This document shows positions 7,940-14,364 of a DNA stretch of 27,438 nt, one piece after another. Under the pieces are notes generated by a model, which was given only the letters and a program-made list of their open reading frames with translations, did no database searches and was not told where the DNA came from. The number at the start of each line of letters is the position of its first letter. Position 1 is the first letter of the stretch. Made by a program: the position numbers and the translations under genes. The stretch is from an uncultured Lachnospiraceae bacterium (lineage in GTDB: Bacteria > Bacillota > Clostridia > Lachnospirales > Lachnospiraceae). The stretch covers positions 1 through 27,438 of the forward strand of contig UQWA01000034.1 in the NCBI GenBank assembly GCA_900544685.1. Reading direction: 5' to 3'.

Positions 7940-9376
7940 TTAAACTGTTCCGTGTTTTTTGCCTGGACGGTCATCTCTTTTTGTGAATAACATCTCGAAT
8001 GCACCGATCACATATTTTCTGGTATCTTCTGCTTCGATGATGGTATCAACATAACCTCTTCTTGCTGCAGAAACTGCACTTGTCTGAAGTGCCGCATATT
8101 CTGCTGCTTTTTCATTTAATTCTGCTGCTGTAGCTTCCGGATACATGATCTTGCAAGCCAGCTTAGCGTCCATGGTTCCGATCTCTGCTGTAGGCCATGC
8201 AAATGTCATATCTGCGCCTGTAGCCTTGCTGTTCATAACAGAGTAAGCACTTCCGTATGCTTTACCGATTACTACATTTACCTTAGGTACAGTAGCATTA
8301 GCGAATGCATAGGTAAGTTTAGCTGCTGCTTTTGCAATTCCCTTTTCTGAATGAATGTCAGCTTTGAAACCTGTTACATTTGTCAGAGATAATACAGGGA
8401 TCTCAAATGCATCACAGAATTTTACGAATTCTGCTGCCTTCTCAGCACCCTTTCTTGTCAGAACTGCATCGAAACTGTCTGTCTTGGTTCCTTCTGCATC
8501 ATATACTTCTGTACGGTTAGCAACTGCACCAACAGTCTGTCCGTTCAGGCGAAGGAATCCTGTAACCATATCTTTTGCATATGCTGCCTTAGTCTCGATA
8601 AACAGGTTGTCATCTGCGATGTTAGACAGCAGAATAGATGTATCACCAACACAGTTAGCCAGATCTGCGCATACTCTGTTCAGATCATCTTCGGATTCTG
8701 CATAGTAAGTATCATCTTCGTTGTTAGCCGGAAGAACGGATACCAGATCACGGATCTGTGCAAAGATATCCTCTTCACTTCCTGCATAGTCAACCAGACC
8801 TGTCTCTTCACTCTGGAACTTGGCAGATGCAGTATCGCATTTTTCAACTCTGTTGCCATCCAGTGCATTTGGAGAATTTACAAATAATTTTGCATTCTTC
8901 TCTTCCATGAATGTGAAGTCTGTCATTCCCGGAAACAGTGCAAGACCGCCGCCACAGTTACCGAAGATAGCTGTGATCTGTGGGATCACTCCTGATGCCA
9001 GTGTCTGTTTCATGTAGATATCACCAAAAGCGTTCATGGCATCTGTAGCTTCCTGAAGTCTTAAGCCCGCACAGTCGATCAGACCGATGACCGGTGCTCC
9101 CATCTTCATAGCCATGTCGTAGATACCTGAAATCTTTTTCGCGTGCATTTCACCGATTGTTCCACCTAAAACAGATGCATCCTGGCTGTATACATAAACC
9201 AGTTTGTCATTAATCACACCATAACCTGTGATGACACCATCTGCCGGAGTCTCGGCCTTCGCCATGTTAAAATCTGTATTTCTGGCAGTAATGCCTGCAC
9301 CGATTTCAACAAAACTGTTCTCATCAAGCAAAGACGCGATTCTTTTGCCTGCTAAGCTTTGTGCTGTGTTACTCAT
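7940..9376 (-). CDS. Acyl-CoA-type carboxyltransferase (MmdA / 12S-like, PF01039 family)
   Basis: This 478-aa protein has the two crotonase-like halves of biotin-dependent acyl-CoA carboxyltransferases. The N-half contains GGTIGEMHAKK, LIDCAGLRLQEA and the oxyanion-hole strand GNCGGGLALFPGMTDF. The C-half contains VTGF, IGKAYGSAYSVM and FAWPTAEIGTMDA. Relatives are methylmalonyl-CoA decarboxylase alpha, transcarboxylase 12S, propionyl-CoA carboxylase beta and glutaconyl-CoA decarboxylase alpha. It is somewhat shorter than MmdA (about 510) and more divergent. It is the first gene of the operon, with GGAGGG before the ATG and a promoter at 9435-9463. The acyl-CoA substrate (malonyl-, methylmalonyl- or other) cannot be read from the sequence. 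Confidence 0.88.
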   Translation of the reverse strand: MSNTAQSLAGKRIASLLDENSFVEIGAGITARNTDFNMAKAETPADGVITGYGVINDKLVYVYSQDASVLGGTIGEMHAKKISGIYDMAMKMGAPVIGLIDCAGLRLQEATDAMNAFGDIYMKQTLASGVIPQITAIFGNCGGGLALFPGMTDFTFMEEKNAKLFVNSPNALDGNRVEKCDTASAKFQSEETGLVDYAGSEEDIFAQIRDLVSVLPANNEDDTYYAESEDDLNRVCADLANCVGDTSILLSNIADDNLFIETKAAYAKDMVTGFLRLNGQTVGAVANRTEVYDAEGTKTDSFDAVLTRKGAEKAAEFVKFCDAFEIPVLSLTNVTGFKADIHSEKGIAKAAAKLTYAFANATVPKVNVVIGKAYGSAYSVMNSKATGADMTFAWPTAEIGTMDAKLACKIMYPEATAAELNEKAAEYAALQTSAVSAARRGYVDTIIEAEDTRKYVIGAFEMLFTKRDDRPGKKHGTV

Positions 9377-9434
9377 TTTTCAGCCCTCCATTTTCTATAT
9401 TAGATAAATTGTAACCAATTATCTGCCATGTATC

Positions 9435-9463
9435 ATTGTAACTTGTTTTGCAAATACTGGCAA
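9435..9463 (-). promoter_or_regulatory. Sigma-A promoter of the carboxyltransferase/Na+ pump operon
   Basis: On the minus strand, TTGCCA (9458-9463) and TACAAT (9435-9440) are separated by exactly 17 bases. Predicted start near 9428 gives a leader of about 50 nt. Confidence 0.75.
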
Positions 9464-9543
9464 GACTTTTGTCGATTAGTAAGCATAAAAATTCCCCCGT
9501 TTTTTCATGTTTTTTATAGCAATTTTAACAACATCTCATCAAG

Positions 9544-10749
9544 CTACAAATGGAACATTTGTAAAGTCCAGACTAACCAGTTCCCCGGTTTCCGCTTTGC
9601 CACAGCAGTTTCTGACAGAATCCGTTTTTCTTCCATCAGCACCCCATTCAAAGTGAATTGTATTTTTCCAAATACCATATTCCTTTCAACCGGAGCCTCG
9701 ATTGTATTTCTGTATTCCAGATGACGTATCAGCTTTTCCTGATCCCCTATCAGAATTATTTTTCCTGCACTTTTTTCTATATAAAGTGGTATCTGAATGT
9801 TTTTCCATGGATTTTCTCCGTCGATCCAGCCGTTTTTTACCTCTGCATACATTATTTCTTCCGGATATTCCAGCCTGACTTCTCGATAATGTTTTTTGGC
9901 ATAGTCCATCATTTTCGTCATATCTTTCCATTTATAGGTCCGGTTATAAGGCCATCCACATGCCAAGACTACTCCTGCAAACTTCCGTCCCTCACTTTCC
10001 ACTGCACAGACATAGCAGTATCCTGCTGCTGATGTGAAGCCCGTCTTTCCGGATACTACTCCTTCATACATATCGAGAAATGCATTATGATTGCCGCAGG
10101 CATAGTACCTGGTGCCCTCCCTGTTGGAAAAAGAGTGACTCCGTGTCTGTGTGATCTCCCGGAATTCTGCTGCCTTTGGCGAATCCCAGGTACAGTACTT
10201 CATAATCCGCGCCAGATCCTGTGCAGTCGTTCGGTGGTCTCCTTCTTCATCGGTACCGTCCAGTCCGTTTGGCGTGACAAAATGCGTCTCGTTGCATCCC
10301 AGCTCTTTTGCTTTCTGATTCATTAATCCGGCAAATTCTTCCACACTGCCACTGACCTGTTCCGCAATCATCACAGCTGCATCATTATAGGACTCCAGCA
10401 TCAGTGCATAGAGCAGATCTTTCAGATAAAAGGTTTCTCCCACCCCGGCCCCCAGATGTACCTCTGGCTGCCCGGCTGCATTTTGTGACACTTCTACTAT
10501 ATCTTCCGGATCTCCATTTTCCAACGCAAGTATACAGGTCATGATTTTCGTAGTACTCGCCATCGGCATCGTCTCGTCTGCATTTTTTCCAAAAAGAACA
10601 CGCCCGCTGCTGCCGTCGATGACTACAGCACTGCGGGCGTATAACTCTCCTATTTCTTCCGGAAGCTGACACTGTGCTGCACAGATTCTCAGTACAGTTG
10701 TCATCCAGAAAAAGATTATCCATAAAACGGTTCTGACTGTTTTCCTCAT
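9544..10749 (-). CDS. D-alanyl-D-alanine carboxypeptidase (DacF/DacA type, peptidase S11)
   Basis: A 401-aa penicillin-binding protein that trims the terminal D-Ala from peptidoglycan stems. Residues 1-25 are a signal peptide. The three active-site motifs are intact: S65-T-T-K68, S120-Y-N122 and K235-T-G237. A C-terminal beta-rich region follows and the protein ends with a short aromatic/amphipathic segment (GNWLVWTLQMF), probably the membrane anchor. GGAG lies eight bases upstream of the ATG. It follows the zinc-PLC-like gene by 60 nt and is probably the last gene of the metallophosphoesterase-scpAB unit. It is clearly paralogous to the protein at 16074-17243 but only distantly. Confidence 0.92.
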   Translation of the reverse strand: MRKTVRTVLWIIFFWMTTVLRICAAQCQLPEEIGELYARSAVVIDGSSGRVLFGKNADETMPMASTTKIMTCILALENGDPEDIVEVSQNAAGQPEVHLGAGVGETFYLKDLLYALMLESYNDAAVMIAEQVSGSVEEFAGLMNQKAKELGCNETHFVTPNGLDGTDEEGDHRTTAQDLARIMKYCTWDSPKAAEFREITQTRSHSFSNREGTRYYACGNHNAFLDMYEGVVSGKTGFTSAAGYCYVCAVESEGRKFAGVVLACGWPYNRTYKWKDMTKMMDYAKKHYREVRLEYPEEIMYAEVKNGWIDGENPWKNIQIPLYIEKSAGKIILIGDQEKLIRHLEYRNTIEAPVERNMVFGKIQFTLNGVLMEEKRILSETAVAKRKPGNWLVWTLQMFHL

Positions 10750-10809
10750 ACTTTCTGCTCCGTTTTTGCTTTTATAACAGCTTATGAATATTCTCTTATT
10801 TTATGTCTT

Positions 10810-11598
10810 TCACTTATAATTCCGATCAAATCTGACATTCAGTCGATCTAATCCATTTCTTTGTTTATAGTATTCGTTTATCATGGCTGCGGCTTCCGGC
10901 ACCGTCTGAAGGAACAACTGCGTCAGATGCTGTGTGCTTTCCAGACAGATATCTTTGGGTTCCCCGCGGATAATTCTACCATCTGCAAGGCGGTACATAA
11001 AAAGAATCCTGGCAACTGCCAGCTTGACTTTCCGCTTTTTCTCTGAATCGCAAATCGGAAGTCTGGTATAAAATTTTGTTCCCATCAACGCACGTACAAT
11101 GTCTTTGTGGTTCATGCCTTCCATCACTTCTGAAATTGCATCCACACTGTTTTTCTCTATACGAATCACGCTTCCCGGCTGATAGTGAAACGGGTCTTTC
11201 CCTGTCCGGACCATCAACGCCCGGTCAAATTCCGTCTCAATCTCATCATGTCTTGCGCCTGTCTTCTTCATATATTCACTGATATAAGGATGACAGGTAC
11301 TGTCCAGCATAAAATGACAGATGAATCCTAACAAATACACCAGAATTTCTTCATTTCCTGTCTTTTGGTAAAGTTCTCTTCCACGTTCAAAAAATCCAGC
11401 CGCCTCTTCCCTGTGAAGTCTGTGTGCCATCTGATTAAACCGGTTCTTGTGAAACGGTCTGACATAAAAAAGAATATCCGGTCCATGAAGCCCGATCTGA
11501 TAGGTGGTCTGATATTTCTTAATCTTTTCTTGTATCTCCGGATCCAGACGGTGGTATACCATCTTTCCGAACAAATCATGTGCATATGTGGTAGGCAT
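10810..11598 (-). CDS. Zinc-dependent phospholipase C family protein
   Basis: A 262-aa protein matching the zinc-dependent phospholipase C-like family (PF00882). Likely metal ligands are spread as expected: H7 in the TYAHDLFG start, the GLHGPDILFY motif, HRLHREE, HFMLDSTCHPY and HDEIETEFDR. No signal peptide is visible, unlike secreted clostridial alpha-toxin, so it is probably cytoplasmic; the substrate is unknown and toxin activity is not implied. It starts 12 nt after scpB. Homologues of this type next to scpAB are common in Lachnospiraceae. Confidence 0.82.
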   Translation of the reverse strand: MPTTYAHDLFGKMVYHRLDPEIQEKIKKYQTTYQIGLHGPDILFYVRPFHKNRFNQMAHRLHREEAAGFFERGRELYQKTGNEEILVYLLGFICHFMLDSTCHPYISEYMKKTGARHDEIETEFDRALMVRTGKDPFHYQPGSVIRIEKNSVDAISEVMEGMNHKDIVRALMGTKFYTRLPICDSEKKRKVKLAVARILFMYRLADGRIIRGEPKDICLESTQHLTQLFLQTVPEAAAMINEYYKQRNGLDRLNVRFDRNYK

Positions 11599-11610
11599 AA
11601 TATTCCCTTC

Positions 11611-12180
11611 CTATACCTTTAATGTCATCTCAATCTCTTCTTCTGCTTCTGCCTTAAAGTCTTCCATCTTCACTGGATTGACTTCCGGCAGGTCATCTAT
11701 AGAAGTGACTCCGAATCTTCTCAGAAACTCTTCTGTCGTTCCGAATAAAAGAGGTCGGCCCGGTGCATCCAGTCTTCCCACTTCTTTTACCAGATTAAAC
11801 TCAATCAGCTTATTCACTGCATGGTCACATTTTACACCTCTGATTTTTTCCAGTTCAATTCTGGTGATCGGCTGCTTGTATGCGATAATTGAAAGTGTTT
11901 CCAAAACTACGTCTGTTAATACAATCTTCTTTGGCTGTTTTGCAATCTTAATCAGATACTCATAGAGTTCCGGGTTCGTACACATCTGAAACGAATCTTC
12001 CAGTTCAATCAGACGTATCCCCCGCCCCTCTGTTTCATATTTTTCTTTCATGGTTCGCAGCATCTTTCGGGTAGCTTCCGTACTCATTCCAATTGCCTTG
12101 GCAATCCGCTCTACCTCTACCGCATTCCCCATGGTAAATAAAATGGCTTCTGCAGCCGCTTCCAGTTCTTTTTTATCCAC
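11611..12180 (-). CDS. scpB: Segregation and condensation protein B
   Basis: A 189-aa ScpB, the winged-helix kite subunit that with ScpA bridges Smc dimers in bacterial condensin. Two wHTH domains are visible: residues 1-80 (AAAEAILFTMGNAVEVERIA) and 85-160 with the family hallmark LETLSIIAYKQPITR-x-E and the GRPLLFGTTEEFLRRFG strand. It begins 2 nt after scpA, so the pair is translationally coupled. Length is normal. Confidence 0.96.
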   Translation of the reverse strand: MDKKELEAAAEAILFTMGNAVEVERIAKAIGMSTEATRKMLRTMKEKYETEGRGIRLIELEDSFQMCTNPELYEYLIKIAKQPKKIVLTDVVLETLSIIAYKQPITRIELEKIRGVKCDHAVNKLIEFNLVKEVGRLDAPGRPLLFGTTEEFLRRFGVTSIDDLPEVNPVKMEDFKAEAEEEIEMTLKV

Positions 12181-12182
12181 AC

Positions 12183-12935
12183 TTATTCCTCACTTTGTTT
12201 TGCCGTAATCAGGATCTCTCCAAAGATCTCATCCTGCTCCACTTCGATCTTTCCTGTCTTCATCATTTCCAGAATGGTCAGAAATGTAATCGCGATACGC
12301 ATCTTACTTCTCTGTTTATTCAGCAGATCTCTGAAATTGCACTTATGATGCTGGGATATGTACTTTTCCACATAGGCAATGGTCTGATCCAGATCTACCT
12401 CTTCTTTTTCCACCTGACCGAACTTGCTTCGCACCGGATCCAGCCGGCTCTCGGAACGCTTCATCACATCCTGAAAAATGGCATTCAGCTTTTCCAGATT
12501 CAGATCTCCCAGTATCTCATCCAGATTCACCGGTGGCTTGTACTGTTGTACCTCCTTAGGGATCGACGGATCCCGGTACAGCATATGTTCCGCATCCATC
12601 TGACGGTCACGCAGCTCGTAAGACATATATTTATACATCTTATATTCCAAAAGGCGTTCCACCAGTTCCTGTCTCGGATCTTCCTCTTCGCCTTCTTCAT
12701 TTACTTCTTTTGGAAGAAGCATACGAGCCTTGATATCCAGAAGCGTTGCCGCCATAACCAGGAACTCACTCATGACAGACATATCTTCCGTCTCCATGGC
12801 GTGAAGATATTCCATATACTGGTTTGTGATCTCCACAATCGGGATATCAAAAATATCCACTTTATTCTTATCAATCAAATGCAGCAGCAGATCCAAAGGG
12901 CCTTCAAACTGCTCCAGTTTTACCGAAATTCCCAT
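12183..12935 (-). CDS. scpA: Segregation and condensation protein A
   Basis: A 250-aa kleisin subunit of the Smc-ScpAB condensin. The N-terminal domain has the diagnostic FEGPLDLLLHLI (9-20) and DIFDIPI (27-33), which contacts the Smc neck. The middle is charged, and the C-terminal winged helix (about 175-245, ITFLTILEMMKTGKIEVEQ) binds the Smc cap. It sits 11 nt after the metallophosphoesterase and 2 nt before scpB. Confidence 0.96.
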   Translation of the reverse strand: MGISVKLEQFEGPLDLLLHLIDKNKVDIFDIPIVEITNQYMEYLHAMETEDMSVMSEFLVMAATLLDIKARMLLPKEVNEEGEEEDPRQELVERLLEYKMYKYMSYELRDRQMDAEHMLYRDPSIPKEVQQYKPPVNLDEILGDLNLEKLNAIFQDVMKRSESRLDPVRSKFGQVEKEEVDLDQTIAYVEKYISQHHKCNFRDLLNKQRSKMRIAITFLTILEMMKTGKIEVEQDEIFGEILITAKQSEE

Positions 12936-12946
12936 AGTTACCTCTT

Positions 12947-13750
12947 CTAATACAACTCCACCAGCATGAATTCTGCCGGATTGTTGATGCGAAATGCAAT
13001 GGAATGGGATCCCAGTCCCGCTGTGACCAGAAGCTTTCTTCCATATTTTTCATACAGTCCGCAGTCATACTTTGGAAACAGCTTCACCTGTGGGCTGATG
13101 ACTCCGCCGATCAGCGGCAGGCGCATCAGGCCTCCATGCAAGTGACCACTCAAGGTCAGATCTGCTCCCCAAAGGGCATAGCCTTCAAAATATACCGGAT
13201 TGTGTGCCAGTAAAATATTATAGCGTCCCTCTTCCGGTTCCTGAATCGATTTTCGAATCTCTTCTGCACTGATGTACTGTTGCTGAAACCGCTTATAATA
13301 CTTCTCTGGCAGTTCATATCCATGTACTGTCAGATGGGTTCCTTTGATATTGATCTGTTCTTTTTCATCTTCCAGAAGACGTATATTCGAGGTATGGATG
13401 CCCTTTTTAAACTCTTCATACACACCACCGTAGGCATCTGGATATCTCTTAGCCCGGAACTCATGGTTCCCGTTAATACAATATACCGGGCATTCACAGG
13501 AAAGCCTCTTGAGCAGCGAAACCGCCACATCAATGTTCGCCTCTTTTCCCGGCTTGCATACCGTCAGATCCCCTACGGAAAAAATCAGATCCGGGTGCTG
13601 CCCTATAATCTGCTCCACCAGGTTCCGATTACCTTTTCCAAATGTTCGATTGTGCAAATCTCCGATAACTACAATCCGGATCGGCGCCGTAGGCTTAGGA
13701 ACCTTTCGCGGCAGCGCAATCCGGTAGTGTCTGATAATTATTCTACTCAT
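12947..13750 (-). CDS. Metallophosphoesterase (YkuE-like)
   Basis: A 267-aa calcineurin-like phosphoesterase. All five metal/active-site blocks are present in order: GDLHNR (about 30-35), GDLTV (about 59-63), GNHEFR (about 95-100), LLAHNP and SGHLHGG. The binuclear metal centre should be functional. There is a hydrophilic basic N-terminus and no clear signal peptide or membrane helix. The B. subtilis relative YkuE is wall-associated, but the substrate here is not deducible. It is the first gene of the unit with scpA and scpB, from the promoter at 13780-13808; the ribosome binding site (GGTTGG-like) is weaker than for its neighbours. Confidence 0.9.
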   Translation of the reverse strand: MSRIIIRHYRIALPRKVPKPTAPIRIVVIGDLHNRTFGKGNRNLVEQIIGQHPDLIFSVGDLTVCKPGKEANIDVAVSLLKRLSCECPVYCINGNHEFRAKRYPDAYGGVYEEFKKGIHTSNIRLLEDEKEQINIKGTHLTVHGYELPEKYYKRFQQQYISAEEIRKSIQEPEEGRYNILLAHNPVYFEGYALWGADLTLSGHLHGGLMRLPLIGGVISPQVKLFPKYDCGLYEKYGRKLLVTAGLGSHSIAFRINNPAEFMLVELY

Positions 13751-13779
13751 AATTCTACCAACCCAATTTTCTGTTTAAT

Positions 13780-13808
13780 AGTATAAACAAATATTGAGGG
13801 TTTGGCAA
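13780..13808 (-). promoter_or_regulatory. Sigma-A promoter of the metallophosphoesterase-scpAB unit
   Basis: On the minus strand, TTGCCA (13803-13808) and TATACT (13780-13785) are 17 bases apart. The predicted start is near 13773, giving a leader of about 25 nt. Confidence 0.75.
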
Positions 13809-13852
13809 GGGAAAGGGGAAAAACTGTGATTAGATGTATTTAGACAGACAAA

Positions 13853-13972
13853 TCAAAAATCTTTTCCTTTTACCTTTATTAAACGATACTGAGTATCGGT
13901 AACTGCACAGCCAAGTGCGCCTGTTCCCATATCTAATCCGACATAATAATCTACTTCTCTATCCGAATTCAT
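13853..13972 (-). pseudogene. cas9: cas9 5'-end remnant (RuvC-I motif only)
   Basis: A 39-codon reading frame that no conventional gene caller would keep. Its residues 8-36 read like the extreme N-terminus of type II Cas9: DYYVGLDMGTG, then GCAVTD, then a tyrosine and KVKGKD. This matches the family pattern YYVGLDMGTGSVGWAVTD...KGKDLWGVRLF, with the catalytic aspartate (D14) kept. The conserved serine and tryptophan are replaced by Ala and Cys. A full GGAGG lies eight bases before the ATG. The frame stops right after KGKDF, where intact Cas9 continues LWGVRLF for another 1000-1300 residues; nothing Cas9-like follows downstream. The divergent tracrRNA-like gene at 14030-14122 supports the call. 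It is very probably a deletion relic, though the short ORF is still translatable. Confidence 0.85.
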
Positions 13973-13994
13973 AACGAGATCCTCCAAAACATTA

Positions 13995-14023
13995 TTGACA
14001 TCCCTTACATTCAATGCTATGGT
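13995..14023 (+). promoter_or_regulatory. Promoter of the tracrRNA-like gene
   Basis: TTGACA (13995-14000), a 17-base spacer, and TATGGT (14018-14023) preceded by an extended -10 TGC. The predicted start is near 14030, exactly at the head of the anti-repeat-like segment. Confidence 0.75.
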
Positions 14024-14029
14024 TATGAT

Positions 14030-14122
14030 GTATTAACAAGACGAGTTCAAATAAGGGGAAACCCGAAATCGTCATTTGACGCCACAGGGTGTGGCAAAAA
14101 GCCGTGTCGAACGGCTTTTTTT
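14030..14122 (+). ncRNA. tracrRNA-like RNA of a type II CRISPR-Cas system
   Basis: About 93 nt with the order of parts found in Cas9 tracrRNAs. An anti-repeat-like 5' segment (14030-14052) ends GAGTTCAAAT. It runs into AAGG-loop-CCG-AAATC (14053-14070), which matches the nexus of known tracrRNAs (S. pyogenes AAGGCTAGTCCGTTATC). Two small hairpins follow (CGTC/GACG at 70-81; GCCACA/TGTGGC at 81-95). A 10-bp terminator stem (14096-14105 with 14111-14120) ends in a T-run. It has its own promoter and is divergent from the cas9 remnant. From S. pyogenes-like pairing, the cognate repeat should begin GTTTGA, then a bulge, then about GTCTTGTTAATAC. No repeat array is in the window. Confidence 0.82.
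14096..14122 (+). terminator. Rho-independent terminator of the tracrRNA-like gene
   Basis: A perfect 10-bp stem with a GTCGA loop and seven trailing T. It forms the 3' hairpin of the RNA. Confidence 0.92.
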
Positions 14123-14325
14123 GTTTTATATTAGTGTACCATACATTTGTAAATATAACTATCTTTTAATTTGTTTCACATGTTTTTTTAGTATATATGT
14201 ACAATTTATATTTTTTTACTTTGCAACAATAGAACATTTTCAGATTCATTCTAAACCGGATTGTTCCTCAGGCCTTTTACCTAAAAATCTTGCACATGTT
14301 TCTAACTGTATTTTAATATAAAAAT
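14123..14325. other. AT-rich gap with no recognisable gene
   Basis: About 200 bases of AT-rich sequence between the tracrRNA terminator and the terminator of the AAA-ATPase gene. I see no ORF with a ribosome binding site, no direct repeats of CRISPR length and no terminal inverted repeats. Any cas1, cas2 or array that once lay here is gone. Confidence 0.6.
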
Positions 14326-14355
14326 AAAAGAGAATCAGATATTATTCCGATTCCC
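14326..14355 (-). terminator. Intrinsic terminator of the AAA-ATPase gene
   Basis: A 9-bp stem with two G-U pairs (14330-14338 with 14347-14355) is followed on the minus strand by UUUUAUUUUUAU. It lies about 10 nt past the stop codon. Confidence 0.8.
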
Positions 14356-14364
14356 TTCCACCAA

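Noticed and set aside
10810..11598. A clostridial alpha-toxin-like secreted phospholipase
   Set aside because: There is no signal peptide and no C-terminal membrane-binding domain; only the zinc-binding fold is shared.
12195..12950. A 251-codon plus-strand frame opposite scpA
   Set aside because: It is antisense to a textbook scpA with no ribosome binding site; composition is typical of a shadow frame.
14076..14321. An 81-codon plus-strand frame across the tracrRNA terminator
   Set aside because: It starts inside the RNA hairpins and reads through the terminator and AT-rich spacer, with no ribosome binding site.
13751..14364. A CRISPR repeat-spacer array next to the tracrRNA-like gene
   Set aside because: I looked for a second copy of any 20-40-base repeat or of a sequence starting GTTTGA and found none; no array is in the window.
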